Shown: positions 1 to 11,830 of the stretch, piece by piece
How positions within the stretch are numbered: position 1 is the first letter of the stretch
Layout: every line of letters begins with the position of its first letter
Assembly: GCF_019925205.1 (NCBI RefSeq)
Contig: NC_083560.1
Span: forward strand, 20,231,145-20,295,144
Length of the DNA stretch: 64,000 bases
From: Metopolophium dirhodum
Taxonomy: Eukaryota; Arthropoda; Insecta; Hemiptera; Aphididae
Direction: 5' to 3'
Program-made: the position numbers and the translations under genes
Notes under the pieces: generated by a model
Databases searched by the model: none
What the model saw: the letters and a program-made list of their open reading frames with translations, nothing else
What the model was told of the DNA's origin: nothing

Positions 1-214
1 AATTACTACCTATATATAATATTCTATGAAACTTCAAAATAAGCATGCATAATAATATATTTAGCTCTGAAATAGATAAATAAATATAATACGTCCAACA
101 CTATAAAATTTAGAAAAAAATATACGCTCGTAGAAGTTGTAGGTATACTACGGTTATCCCTTATCCATTACCAAGTGTATAAAAATTATGTGCTTAAGTA
201 ATCAAAAACCAAAA

Positions 215-850
215 ACTACCTCTCGTGGAAACCGTTTTTATATCGTCAAGCTACGCAGTAGTTTTATAAGACATTCTATATAATAATATACCTACATCAT
301 AATTTCATCGGCAGACTGCGGAGGCGTCAGACGTGTCCATTAAATGACCCCATAATAATAATATTATCTCACGATAATGGATATTATATTATATTATTAC
401 ATCGGTCGTATCAAATCCATTAAAACCGAACCCTGTATCCATTGTTTGTGCTAACGAACACAGATTGGAAGACCTTAACACTGCAGGCGGAGTTTCCATC
501 ATAGACTCATATTATGGGTAAGAAAATAACACTGGCACCGGTTACATTAGTCCTATTGATTACCTTTTTATCTTACCAGTTTTCTTGGGGAGTCAACAAT
601 CGCCCCGTTAAACTACGCAGTAGATTTATAAAACTATATAGATACACACCACTTTACTAATATACAGTATTTTGCCGGGCAGACAGTGGTGCCGGCAGAT
701 GTGGGGTCCGATAAGTTAATATATATAATAATTTAGGGACTTGTAATATAGATTTTATTATCACCGTACGATAATGGAATAACTATATAATTTACATCGC
801 TAGTATAAAATCCATTAAACTGAAATCCTGTATCCAACGTCCGTGTCATA
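215..850. repeat. Diverged direct duplication, two copies of about 260 bp
   Basis: Copy one (about 215-470) and copy two (about 590-850) share ordered blocks: TACGCAGTAG followed by TTTATAA, GGCAGAC, ACGATAATGGA, and an end block CCATTAAA..GAA..CCTGTATCCA. Spacing between blocks is similar, so this is one old tandem duplication. A short related block (TACGCAGTAGTTTTGTATA) recurs near 16150. No coding potential is visible. Confidence 0.6.
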
Positions 851-1314
851 TCCAGGAATTTAGAATCATTTTTTTTAACACATTTGACGAGTTTTTTATA
901 ATTCTATCCAGTATTCGTATGAAACAAGCTAAATTATATATCACATGTGTATGACATATCTTTATATCATAATATATTATTATAATTTATTACCAGAGTC
1001 ACCCGTTAACGGGTCTTTTTTTACAAGTAAAAAACCAAAAAAAAATTGTCTCGCTACGCTTGAACAAACATGATACAATATACTTACAAAATAACTATAT
1101 ACTTACCTACTCATTAGTCATATATTCTTGCTACACTTAGGTATTGTCTTTTACAACATATTTAAACACATGAACCTAATACAATTTATACAAATTAATA
1201 AAATCAACAAATTAATACAAATTAATAAATTATTACATACACTACATGTCTACATATTATCATTATTACTTTCAAACTCATGTCTCATGGTATATGGTAT
1301 ATTCTATACCTAGC

Positions 1315-1755
1315 TATGAATTATTGAATGATAGACGACTATATGGACTATATGGAAATAGGTACCTATACTATGTTTGAAATTTTAAATATTATAAAAC
1401 AATAACATTATCCTAAAAATTATAAAAGTTGATAAAAATTTAAGCAATATCGAATATTATAATCGAACAACAAGCTACAGAGTCACAGTACTGCAGTAGT
1501 AGGTACAATATAATATGTAGTATGATACATGGCAATATCGTATGCGGGCAACTCGATGCCCCGGCGGCTAACCTAAATTTTGTCAAAATTCAAACTTTAA
1601 ATGCTTATGAAAAAAAATTGTGCCTATGAATTTTTAATATTTTAAAACTGCTATTGTAACATTATATCCTTAACTATATTACCTTGCATTAATATTTCAC
1701 GCTTCTTTACCCAACAAATAAAATTTTATTAATATTGATAGAAAAAAAAACTAAA
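1315..1755. other. AT-rich intergenic stretch without a gene
   Basis: Short stop-rich reading frames only. The segment 1570-1755 already resembles internal parts of the R repeat (GCTTATGAAAAAAAATTG, ATTTTTAATATTTT), probably a decayed fragment. Nothing else recognisable. Confidence 0.5.
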
Positions 1756-1759
1756 AAAA

Positions 1760-3225
1760 GGTGGGTAAGTGGATGTTGCTCTGCTGTACATTAGGTTACA
1801 AGTGGGTCACTGTAATGGATGGTGTTAAATTTGAATTCAATGATATAATATCATTGTATAAGAAAAACGATTCTGAGCGAAAATGGTCAGTCAGGCTATG
1901 ATAGGAGCCTATGAAATAAGTATATTTGATGATATTATTGTGAATAAAGTAATTTATATATAACCTATTTACGTGGAGCCATGTTTTAAATTTTCAATCC
2001 TTAGTCATAAAAGTCAAACAATTTATACATTTTTAACTACAAAATAATTAATAAATTTTAAATTTGATAAATGTTGTCAAAATTTGAACTTAAAATGCTT
2101 ATAAAAAAAAATTGTGCCTATGTATTTTTAATATTTTTCAACTGCTATTAGAACAATATATCAGGAGCCTTATATTAAATGTTCACGCTTTTTCACCCAA
2201 CAAAAAAAATTTTATTGATATTTATAGAAAAAAAAACTAATAAAATTGAAAACTGACAATGTCCGTATACAGCTCAAAAAGAGTCAAAATATTTTCAAAA
2301 TATTATGGTGTATAGAAAATGCTAATATAAACATTCAGTGAAATTTTCAAGTATCTACAGTCATTTTTTTTTTAATTACAATAAAATAAGAAAATTGTTA
2401 CATAAGAAATCGAGTGAATATCAAATGTTGTAAAAATATAAATTTCAGACGCTTATAAAAATTTAATTTAAGTTTCTTGTAGACATTTTTTTTTTGATAA
2501 AGGTAGACAAACTTATGAGTAATCTTATATTACATTTTCAAATCTTAGATTTAAAAAGAAAAATTTTTATGAATTCTCAACTCAAAATAATTTGCTAATT
2601 TTCGTGATTTTTCCGTATTTTATCAAAATTTGAACTTTAAATGCTTATAAATAAAAACTGTGACTAAGGATTTTTAATTTTTTTCATCTGCCTTTGAAAC
2701 AATAACCTAGGAGCCTTCTATTAAATTTTCAAGCTTTTTTACTCAACAGATAAAATTTTATTGATATTTATAGAAAAAAAAACTAAAAAAATTGAAAACT
2801 GACAATGTCCGTCAACAGCTCAAAAAGAGTCAAAATATTTTGTAAATTTTATGGTGTATAGAAAATGCTAATATAAACATTCAGTCAAAATTGCATGTCC
2901 CCACGGTCGTTTGTTTTAGAGTTACAACAAAAACCAAAATCGATTTTCTCGAAAACAGATTTTGCGTAAAAATTCCCGTTTTTCTTTAATTTTTCTTTTG
3001 TTTTTCACGTCGCGTTTGAAAACTACTGAGAAATTTTTACTTTTGACCCCCCCAAAGTACCAACTATATTCACTTTCCTATCAGAAAAATTACTGTTGAA
3101 GAAAATCTAAACATTTTTACTGTCCTAAAAGGTGATGACAGACACAAAAATTTAAAAATTTAAAAAAAAAAACACACATCATTGTAAAATCAATACATTC
3201 ATCGCTTCGCTTAGAATCTAAAAAT
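1760..3225 (+). repeat. Dispersed repeat R, copy 1 (long form)
   Basis: Begins near GGTGGGTAAGTGGATGTTGC and ends near ATCGCTTCGCTTAGAATCT. It contains the family's landmarks in order: TAATGGATGGTGTTAAATTT, the near-palindrome CAATGATATAATATCATTG, ACGATTCTGAGCGAAAA, TATTTACGTGGA, GCTTATAAAAAAAATTGTG, AAAAAGAGTCAAAATATTTT, GAAAACAGATTTTGCGT and GGTGATGACAGACACAAAAA. Internal blocks occur twice (about 2041-2340 and 2600-2880), so this copy holds an internal duplication and is longer than the approximately 0.9 kb form at 13.5 kb. No transposase is encoded. The family is probably non-autonomous and I cannot assign its class. Confidence 0.8.
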
Positions 3226-3244
3226 AATGTAAGACATAGACTTA

Positions 3245-3288
3245 GAACAGTATGAAAGAACGAAGCGTTGAGTTCTTTCATACTGTTC
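3245..3288. repeat. Perfect 17-bp inverted repeat (hairpin)
   Basis: Arms 3245-3261 (GAACAGTATGAAAGAAC) and 3272-3288 are exact reverse complements around a 10-nt loop. The hairpin sits about 20 bp beyond the end of R copy 1. Function unknown; it may be a small foldback remnant or a transcript hairpin. Confidence 0.85.
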
Positions 3289-3808
3289 CGTATAATATTT
3301 TCTGTACTAAATAACAATCATATTACCTACAATATAAAAAATGTAGATACGTGACCATAATGTACATTATTCACATTCACATGAATCGTATACAATTAAG
3401 ATGAAAATATGAATGAATATCGCGATCAAGTCTACGATCGATCACTTACAACTTTTTTTCAACAATTACAAATACCACACTCAAAAAAGCTATAACAAAC
3501 TGATGACCGGCATATAAGAAATCCAGAAATTCATATCAGAATCCAAAATAGTACGATTTGTACGTCGGTACTAGGTATATTACGAAAATAAGGTCGATAA
3601 ACCATCTTCCAATAAGTACCTAATATATAGTTATAATATTAGATTCCATTACGATTTCAAATATTCCGACAATTGACATCATAAACTCGTAAACTAAAAT
3701 AATTAATATTTATTCTACTAAATATTATTAAAAACGACACTATCGACTTTTTTTTTGCCACCCTTAAATATTTGGCCGCCCCTTCCGATTGAACAAATGC
3801 TCCTTTGT

Positions 3809-3824
3809 CCCCCCCCCCCCCCCC
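3809..3824 (+). repeat. Poly(C) tract, 16 C
   Basis: An uninterrupted run of 16 C in otherwise AT-rich DNA; its length should be treated as uncertain in an assembly. Confidence 0.9.
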
Positions 3825-3957
3825 ATTGATGCACCACTTTGCCCTAGACAATAATCTTTCCGTTAAATTTCATAATACGGCAATTATTCACCCTAATATC
3901 AAAACTAACAGTACACTATCGAAACTTGTTAACAAAAATGTCCTATGTATATTAGGT

Positions 3958-4006
3958 ACGCGTATGTAAGACGGAGACAACACATGCGGGTACGACGTCC
4001 ACTTAA
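3958..4006 (+). repeat. End fragment of the GTCCTCTTAA MITE family
   Basis: TAAGACGGAGACAACACATG followed by GTACGACGTCCACTTAA matches the right end of the element at 33016-33362 and of the copy at 50.7 kb. The left end of this copy is not identified. Confidence 0.55.
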
Positions 4007-4429
4007 CACAATAATGATTATAAATAAATCTATATATATAGTTCTAAATATATTATCTTGTTATACTCATCATTTGTGTATAAAGATAACATTGATTTAG
4101 GGTTAGGAGGTGTGATAACTTATTTATATGGACACTAAAGGTAGTTTGCTCCAATAGTAAGCTACTTATCTGCGGGCGTCCCTGATTATTATATTGCAGT
4201 AATCCGTAAAGGATAATGCCCTCCCGTGCTCCCTCACACACCGGTAAAACTTATTATTAGGTACATATGTTTCCTGGTTAAAGTGGTTAAAGTTATCGTA
4301 AACGATCGCGACCAAAATAAAGGAAAATATATCGTAGGTACAGTTTCACAGCTGCATTATTATGGTACACATGGCAAGCCGCACCGAGAGGCGTATTAAA
4401 AGAAAACATAATCTCGGCCCTCTATTAGA

Positions 4430-6560
4430 TAGCCACATTTATCACACATCTTGAGTGTGTCAATAAATCCGAAAAAAGACGTAACCGAGCTGATCCCTTA
4501 TACCTTACACATGTTGCTTTTATGTCGTTTAAGGCCGGAAATGAGTCTCATTATGATGGTGATATACTGCATACGGACCCAACAAAATTAATGTCTACGA
4601 TCGCTCCTCAAATTCAAAATAAATACCTTCGACTAAAACATTTCAAACCACTATAAAATATTACTGCATTAAGCCTATTTTTAAATCACACTAAAGTAAA
4701 ACGAAAGTCGAGAAGCAGTTCGTTGTATAATTATAATTATAAACGTGATGCAATATGAAATATTTTATTGTGTTAATAATATTTGAGACTGAAAAAGCGT
4801 CTAGCAAATAATAAAAAATTAAAAAAGCAAATAAAAAAAGGTTACTCTGCTGAACAGTAGGTTACAAGTGGGTCACTGTAATGGATGGTGTTAAATTTGA
4901 ATTCAATGATATAATATCATTGTATAAGAAAAACGATTCTGAGCGAAAACGGTCAGTCAGCCTATGATATTACCAAGTACATTTAATGATATTATTTTAA
5001 ATAAAGTAATTTATATACAACCTATTTACGTGGAACCTTGTTTTAAATTTTCAATCCTTAACTATACAAGTTGATATTTTATAAATTTTGTCAAAATTCA
5101 AACTTTAAATGCTTATAAAAAAAATGTATACCTATGTATTTTTAATATTTTAAAACTGCTATTGTAACATTATATCAGAAGCCTTGCATCAAATTTTCAC
5201 GCTTTTTTACACAACAAAGACAATTTTATTGATATTTATAGAAAAAAAAACTAAAAAAACTGTAAGACTGACTATGTCCATAAACAGCTCAAAAAGAGTC
5301 AAATTATTTTCAAAAAGTTATGGTGTATAGAGAATGCTTTACTCTCAGATTACTCAAAAACATAAAAAAAAATTATTCTACATAAATTCGATTTGTCTAT
5401 GTTGCAGGTGGGTATGAGAGAGCAAACAAATATTGCACGGAAATCCTCTTTTTAATTTTGAGCCATTCTACTATAATAATGTTTATTAGGTATTGCTGTC
5501 GATTAATAAGTATTAAATAAGTCAAAATATTTGGAAATATGGTGTATATAGAAAATGCTATTATAAACATTCAGTCAAAATGTCATGCACCTTCGGTCAT
5601 TTATGTTTAAGAGTTGCACCAAAAACCAAAATCAATTTTTTTCGAAAACAGATTTTGCGTACAAATTCTCGTTTTTCCTTAATTTTTCTTTTGTATTTAC
5701 GGCACTTTTGTAAACTACTGGAAAAATTTTACTTTCAACTGCCTCAAGGTACCAACTAGATTCACTTTCCTATCAGAAAAGTTACTGTTGAAGAAAATCC
5801 AAGCACTTTTACTGTCTTAAAAGGGGATGACAGACACAAAAAAAAATTTTTAAAAAAACACACATCATTGTAAATTTAATACATTAATTGCTTCACTCAG
5901 AATCTAAAATAATTTCATATTAAATAATAAATCATATTGCATTATTAAATTCAATATTATTAGTTAATAATAAATTTAAAAAAAAATGGGGGCAAAATGT
6001 CCGCATCAAAATTATATCTGGGGGAAAATGTCCATTTACCATATATTATATTATACTGCGTATTGATTTTTGCTATACCTACCTTTTTTCCTATTATTTA
6101 ACTTGTTTTTTTTCCATTTGCTGGTTTTCAGTTGCTTTTATTTCCTATATTATTTTTCAGTCTAAAATATTGTGAACACAATAAAATATTTTATATCGCA
6201 TTACGTTTATAATTATAACTACAACAATTATTGTTGTATATAATATATGCTTATATTATATAAAAATCTGCTTCTCGTATTCACGTTTTATTTTAATATA
6301 ATATAAAATAGGTTTAATAAAGTTGAATCTTATAGTGGTTTGAAATGTCGAACGTATTTGTTTTGAATTTGGAAAGAGAGTGTAGTAAATTACTTTGATT
6401 TTGTCGAACACGAGTGCAGTAGGTAATCACCATTACAATGCGACTCATTTCCGGCTTGAAACGATATAAATTTAATATTAATAAGTGATAGGCTTCGTGT
6501 ACGTCTTTTTTTCGGATTTTTCGAAAAACTCAAAATGTGTGATGAATGTATGGGCTTCCC
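4430..6560. mobile_element. Foldback-like element with inverted arms of about 400 bp
   Basis: The left arm (about 4430-4800) and right arm (about 6150-6560) are diverged reverse complements. Matching pairs include CACACATCTTGAG with CTCAAAATGTGTG, CCGGAAATGAGTC with GACTCATTTCCGG, TTTCAAACCACTATAA with TTATAGTGGTTTGAAA, and TATTTTATTGTGTT with AACACAATAAAATA. Weaker matches may extend the arms to about 4350 and 6600. The core between the arms is R copy 2 plus about 250 bp. No transposase is present, so the element is non-autonomous. Target-site duplications could not be fixed because the outer edges are blurred. Confidence 0.7.
4838..5908 (+). repeat. Dispersed repeat R, copy 2
   Basis: Carries the same landmarks as the copy at 1760-3225, from AGGTTACAAGTGGGTCACTG to TTGCTTCACTCAGAATCTAAA, and lies wholly between the inverted arms of the 4.4-6.56 kb element. 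At 5335-5450 it holds a segment (TTACTCTCAGATTACTCAAA onward) similar to one end of the MITE at 41.94-42.41 kb, suggesting a solo end of that element inserted inside R. Confidence 0.75.
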
Positions 6561-6670
6561 CCGTCTCATGTATATACCACAAATTTGTATTCAATGTAGC
6601 ATAAAAAACAATAAAATTAATCGTTCATAAGTTATATATTTTAATTGTATATAAGCCAATTTAACTAATT

Positions 6671-9172
6671 GAAGGGTGGGCGGGAATAACGTGCTATGTA
6701 GCAATTCGTAAATGTTCAGGAACAACTAAAAACGAAAACTGTATTATACATTTTTTTTTAATGTTATTTGGAACGCACGTAGAACGTTCTTCCATATTCG
6801 ACTATAACACTCTACAATATTTTATTATTTTTTTTATTTGTGTAGGTACTGTATTCATTTCACTCAAACAAAATTATATCATAAATACTAATATTAATAA
6901 AACATATTATTTTATTACTAAAAATCACATTATTTTTTTTACATATTTTAAAATTAATACAATATAATATTATCCTGGTATTTTATTACCTTTTAAAAAA
7001 CCACATAATTATTTCTACATATTTTAAAATTAATACAATATAATATTATCAAGGTAATGATGTATAGAAGTCACTGTATTGTTGAGGCATATACTTGCAC
7101 ATGTCTAAAAGATCTTTTTTCTTTTGTTAAGGCCACTGGGAATTCGTAGGCTGGTGGTAAATCTTTAATAGATAAAGTATTATCTTTAAAGTTGTTTTGA
7201 CGTATTTGATGTAATGTCCAAGGTCTCAGTGTATTGTGACTTTCACGAATATTTACATGCTTAGGAGCATCAGCTGTCAATTTCAACCACATTGCTTATG
7301 TTATTTTTAGATTTTTTTTTGTAATATCTTGCTCTAATGCAGAAAAATCTTTAAAATCATTTTGAGGCATTTCTATAATACGAAATGGTTTTTCTAATCT
7401 TGCATTAGCTATAACATATTTCCATTGTGACGGTACAAGTGCTTTTGCTGTTTTTTTTTGTTTTTCAATTAAAGCGAAATCACGGTCACATGGTAAAAAA
7501 CTATGGCCAGTCGAAAGAAATTTTTGATTAATTTCTGTAAAATACTTGCAAAATATTAGATAGGAATACATGTTTAATATTCGCTAGTTATTATTTTGAC
7601 CGACACATCTATCAGACCATATTATCAATTTCCTCTCTTCCATGTCCAAGAATATCGTAATTATTTTCGATATAATTTAAAATACACGAAGCTATTTCTA
7701 ATGAGCCTCTTTTAGCGATACATTCATACCACAAATGCATGGAAACTTCATTATTACCTACGTTATGAATTGCTAAATTATAGTTGGAAAGTTGTCTCTG
7801 ATAAAACATGTTAGAATGTGTAAGAGTTGGGCAAAATAATACTTGCTGTAGATCAACGCAAAGTACTACAATAGAGCTATTGAGTCTACCGATGTCTGTA
7901 TCTTTTTTAAGGATCATATCATATCGTATCATCATACGATTGCTCAGCTTTAGAATGATGCAACTTACTATCAATTTCTATTTTTTTTTCTTTCTTCCTC
8001 TGTATTAGCTGCCACTAATTTATTATAAAAAAAATCATACTGTTTGCATGTATCTGAACGCGGATAGCCGAAACGTAATTTAATGTCTGACCGAAAAATA
8101 TTTCTATAGATACGTTTACTGACATTTATATCTGGATATTTATTTTTAAACGATCGATAAAGCTTACACAAATTTAAGTCTGAACTCAAACATTGCAGGT
8201 TATCTGTAGCGATACAGCTGTAATGAGACGGTTGTCGAGGTAAACTATTTATGTGTTGTCTAATTAAATCTCTTACAGGGGCATCAATAGCATGAGGTCT
8301 ATTTAAATGTTTTCCACGGTTATCCCTAGGTGTAATAATACCTAATTTAATTTTATCTTGTAGCGTCATAACACGTCTTATTGTAATACAAAACGTATTT
8401 AAAAGAGTATTTTTGCATACCTGTAAATCATCTATGTAATATTTAAATGAACAAAATCGTCGTGATGTAGCATCTATTTTTCCTGGTCGTCTTCTCACAG
8501 GAGCATTTACTTTTATACACTTATACAAAAAAGCTGATTGTTCATCATACGTTAACTTATAAAATTCGTCAAATAATAAAAGTTTTCTTGCTAAAGTCAT
8601 TGTTGCACAACCTTGCCAAGGACATGAACTCTGGTCACAAACTTGATCCTAAAATTTTTAAAAATGTGTATAAAATATTTTTCAACATTATGTTTATTTT
8701 ACTACATTCATAACATTTTTACTAACCACGGTTGGAGGTGTTTTAGCTGGTACAAGCTTTTTACTCTGAGATGTATATTCCTTCCCACTATTTCGAAGAG
8801 TTTTGTTTTTTACATTTTTCCAATCTGTCATATTGATTTTCCGTTTTCGTCCATCACTTAAACGGTTAACATCACTAGTAGATAAATTATTTAGACTTGT
8901 CATAGTTAAATTGGTAACACAATCGTGATATTCGCACGTCTCGCGTCGCGTTGACTTACTGTGAATAGTAAACGCTTAACGCACATAGCACGTTTTAATA
9001 GTCAACTAATCGCCGGTTTCGAAGTATATACACGATGATTGTGTACGATAAAAACATTCTGGGAATTTTTCGATTCTTAAAATATATCGAGATTGCTTCA
9101 TAGCACGTTATTTCGCAAAAACATGAAAATTGAAAAAAATGTTACATAGCACGTTATTCCCGCCCACCCTTC
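6671..9172 (-). mobile_element. 2.5-kb DNA transposon with 30-bp perfect terminal inverted repeats
   Basis: The left end 6671-6700 (GAAGGGTGGGCGGGAATAAC and on) is the exact reverse complement of 9143-9172. Both ends are flanked by AATT, either a 4-bp target duplication or, because AATT is palindromic, two more terminal-repeat positions per side. Almost all the interior is one broken minus-strand transposase. The perfect terminal repeats alongside a decayed gene suggest fairly recent movement by a transposase supplied in trans. I have not assigned the superfamily; long GC-rich ends and this transposase type are widespread in invertebrates. Confidence 0.85.
7071..8903 (-). pseudogene. Broken transposase of the 6.67-9.17 kb transposon
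   Basis: The minus-strand coding remnant starts at the ATG at 8903. Exon 1 (8903-8727) has a basic GRKRK motif and ends at a GT donor. Exon 2 starts at 8648 after an AG acceptor in the same phase and begins with a cysteine pair (CDQSSC). It then runs through the conserved stretch PHAIDAPVRDLIRQHINSLP and an FGYPRSDTC motif to a stop at about 7971 beside a poly-A slip site. The reading continues in other frames: VVLCVDLQQVLF (likely first acidic residue) and KRGSLEIASC, to about 7620. Then come WSDRCVGQNNN, a stop, HSFLPCDRDFALIEK (7571-7296), and a C-terminal part (7292-7071). At least three frameshifts or stops inactivate it. The D..D..E assignment as an RNase H-like core is my inference; the family resemblance is clear. 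Confidence 0.8.
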
Positions 9173-9179
9173 AATTATA

Positions 9180-9880
9180 AATTATATTTCGTGACTTATA
9201 ATTTCATACTTCCATAATATTATATATGATTATATTCAAGTCGTATGAATCAATAATATTTCTATACTTACGTATTTTTATTCATTATTGTACTTAAAAC
9301 ATTTACGTGTACATTTACTCAGTACTGAATATATGGCCAAACACGTTTGTCTGTATCTATCTGTTGTAATATCACATTCACAAGACATCAAGTGCTTCGA
9401 GCCTGTGTTCACACATCACCGCGGAGCCTTGTTTTCACTCATTTTAATTTTTAGAAGGCATTTTCGGGCGAAGCGTTTTATATAGGATGAGCGAGAAAGT
9501 GCCGTCTATATCAGATGGGTATCGGTGTAACTACTTTACAAAATGTAGAATATTAATACATAGGTTCACTAATTTAATAGTATGTATACGACTGCCGAGC
9601 TATAGTCTCGTTATATCGCATGCTCCGTGTACGCCATGTACCTACTGTTGACTTAGTTGAAAAAATAAAGCGAGAGACTAAAAGGTTTTTGTTTTTTTTT
9701 ATAGATTTAAGATAATACACAATAACGATCAAAATATTTTTACACGATAATATTATATAATATTTAAATTTGTTCGTATTTTGTTGATTTAAATAAAATA
9801 TTATGTACTTTATAGTTTATATGTTATAAATACATTTTTAAATACAGTTGGGAAAAAAATAATTCAAGAGACGATTTTAA
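9180..9880. other. Intergenic stretch, no gene recognised
   Basis: AT-rich with short stop-bounded frames. The longest frame (9288-9485) starts on a non-ATG codon and has no family resemblance. Confidence 0.4.
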
Positions 9881-10142
9881 GAGCCAACCTCCTCACGTGG
9901 TGTATCCTGCAGGGTAATGCGGAGTATAATATAATACATAATAAAAACGCGTTCCTGAACGTGCGTACAACAATCGTTGTCTACCAATATTCCCATGGGG
10001 AAAATATCTTTTTGTGCCCAGACGTGTTATACCCACGGTCATAAACATTATTGTTATCGTATAATTCGACACGGCCGTGTGTGCATTCCTTGTGTGCTGC
10101 TGCAGCTGCGTCGTTTATCCCCGCTGCGGCGTGACGTGCATT

Positions 10143-10168
10143 ATAATAATAATAATAATAATAATAAT
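10143..10168 (+). repeat. (TAA)n microsatellite
   Basis: About eight uninterrupted AAT/TAA units at the edge of the GC-rich island. It could also be the tail of a non-LTR element, but no element body is recognisable. Confidence 0.8.
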
Positions 10169-10555
10169 AGTATAATATAAACGTCGTGAGACGGGAACGA
10201 AGCCGGAGAGAAAAAAAAATCTATATAATATGTATCCCGTAAAGGTAATAAATATTCGACCCGAACAAAAACCTATTCGTCGACAGGTGGTGCCCGTACG
10301 GCGACGGCGGCGGTAGAGATAATAATATTATGTTACGGTCTTCGCCGGAACGTCACACGTGTGGGCCAGAGGGTGCGTTGAGTGCTGTTTGTCGCGACGC
10401 AAGTTGTGGTAGGGGGGTGTGGTGCGGGTCGGAGCAGATGGTCGTAACGCGTAGTTGGAATGCGACCGTCCAAGCGTATAATAATAATATATGTTATACG
10501 GATCGTCTTTGTCGGCATAATCTCTGTATCCCTCTATATTATATTTTTTTTCACT

Positions 10556-10696
10556 ATGTCGTCGTCGGCGGCGGCTAATCCAAAATGTCAGAAAATGCCG
10601 CCGCGTTTCACCGGTGAAATATCTCGTACATCTCTAGAAAGTTATACTATAGCTACAGCAATGTCGGAGATTCGACGAAAATATATTATTATATAA
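10556..10696 (+). CDS. Small ATG-initiated ORF, 46 aa, doubtful
   Basis: An ATG reading frame in the GC-rich island begins MSSSAAANPKCQK, passes through PPRFTGEISRTS and ends in isoleucines at TAA (10694-10696). The alanine/serine start and GC-rich codons resemble an insect first coding exon more than random DNA. The last part is simple ATT/TAT sequence that is probably intronic or non-coding. No strong donor was identified, no homology was recognised and no partner exon was found. It may be chance. Confidence 0.2.
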   Translation: MSSSAAANPKCQKMPPRFTGEISRTSLESYTIATAMSEIRRKYIII

Positions 10697-10899
10697 TATA
10701 ATCCGACGGACCGCGCCTAAACACACAATATTATTATTATCATGGCGTCGCATTTTATTACCGTACTTTTGTTTTTAAAACTCGTTTTATAAATCACAGA
10801 CTATACTTTACACGCAATGCGCATCGTATTTTAACCGAACTGGTGACGGGTGTGGCAGGGGGAGCGAGCGGTATAAGTGCAGCAGACGACGCCTACTAA

Positions 10900-11164
10900 A
10901 CATATTATTTTTATATTACACGCCACCCGTAGTACATATTATTATATTATACACTGAATTACCGAAGAGTTGCCGATGACGATAATAATATTATAATATT
11001 ATAATAATACTAACAGTATAGTGTGTACAGTGTATACAGGGTGTTTGGGTGTCTGTAACGGAACGACCTGACAAATGAAAAATGATAATTGGTACTAGTT
11101 AATACTTTGATATATATATATGTTGATAGGTACTAATTAAACGTATGAAAAATGAAATAAATTT
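10900..11164. other. AT-rich intergenic sequence
   Basis: ATTATAATATTATAATAA-type simple sequence, then unremarkable DNA; nothing coding seen. Confidence 0.4.
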
Positions 11165-11830
11165 CAAGTAGGTATGGTTATGGGTTTTTGAATTACCTAC
11201 AGCAAAATAAGAAAATTTGTATGAGATTTTGTTAATTTACGGATGAATATACTATGCCCAACTTCAGACGCTTATAAAAAAATATTGTGTATTTAAGCTT
11301 AATGTTTTTTTTAATTTCCACTAGCAACAACTTATGAAAGACCTTGTATAACAGTAAACATTTTTTTCACCAAGCAAAAAAAAATTTTGTGGACAATAAT
11401 TAAAAAAAAAATTATTAAAAATTGAAAATTTGTCTGCCTGTAAAAAGAGTGATAATGGTAATGTAAACATTCGATTAAAATTTAATTCATCTACTGTGAA
11501 TTTTTTTTTAGAGTTACACCAAATAACAAAATCATATTTATGAAAACTAGTCTTGCGTAAAAATCTTTGTTTTTCCTTATTTTTTTTGTTGTTTATCCTG
11601 ACTATTGAAAACTACAGAGAATTTTTTACTTTTGGTAAATTTTTTTCACTATTCGTAATTTTTTTCACAAAATACCATTATAGATTCACATATCTACCAG
11701 AAAATATGCTGAAGTAGAAAATCAAAGCATTTTTACTAGGTATCCCAAAAGGTGATGACGGACAAACGAAAAAAACAGACATCATTGTAAAATAAATATA
11801 ATTATCACTCCGCTTTTAGAATCTAAAAAA
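11165..11830 (+). repeat. Dispersed repeat R, diverged partial copy
   Basis: Internal landmarks GACGCTTATAAAAA, AATTGAAAATTTGTCTGCC, GTAAACATTCGATTAAAAT, TCTTGCGTAAAAAT and GGTGATGACGGACAAACG are followed by the end block ATCACTCCGCTTTTAGAATCT. The start of the repeat is missing and the copy is more diverged than the others. Confidence 0.65.

Larger units (their letters stand above)
9880..10900. other. CpG/GC-rich island, possible promoter or first exon
   Basis: Locally much richer in GC and CpG than its surroundings (CACGGCCGTGTGTGC, GGCGACGGCGGCGG, CGTCACACGTGTGGGCC). Such islands mark 5' ends in this genome (compare HP1 at 48 kb). No spliced gene could be followed from it in either direction, so this is only a candidate regulatory or first-exon region. 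Confidence 0.35.

Noticed and set aside
1001..1023. Palindrome ACCCGTTAACGGGT followed by a T run, resembling a bacterial terminator
   Set aside because: The DNA is eukaryotic and no gene ends here; a 14-bp palindrome with T-rich flank is expected occasionally in AT-rich DNA.
3117..3317. 66-codon minus-strand frame near 3.2 kb
   Set aside because: Composed of R-repeat end sequence and the 17-bp hairpin.
10330..10578. Frames on both strands in the GC-rich island
   Set aside because: Overlapping on both strands, no domain; most likely promoter-type sequence.
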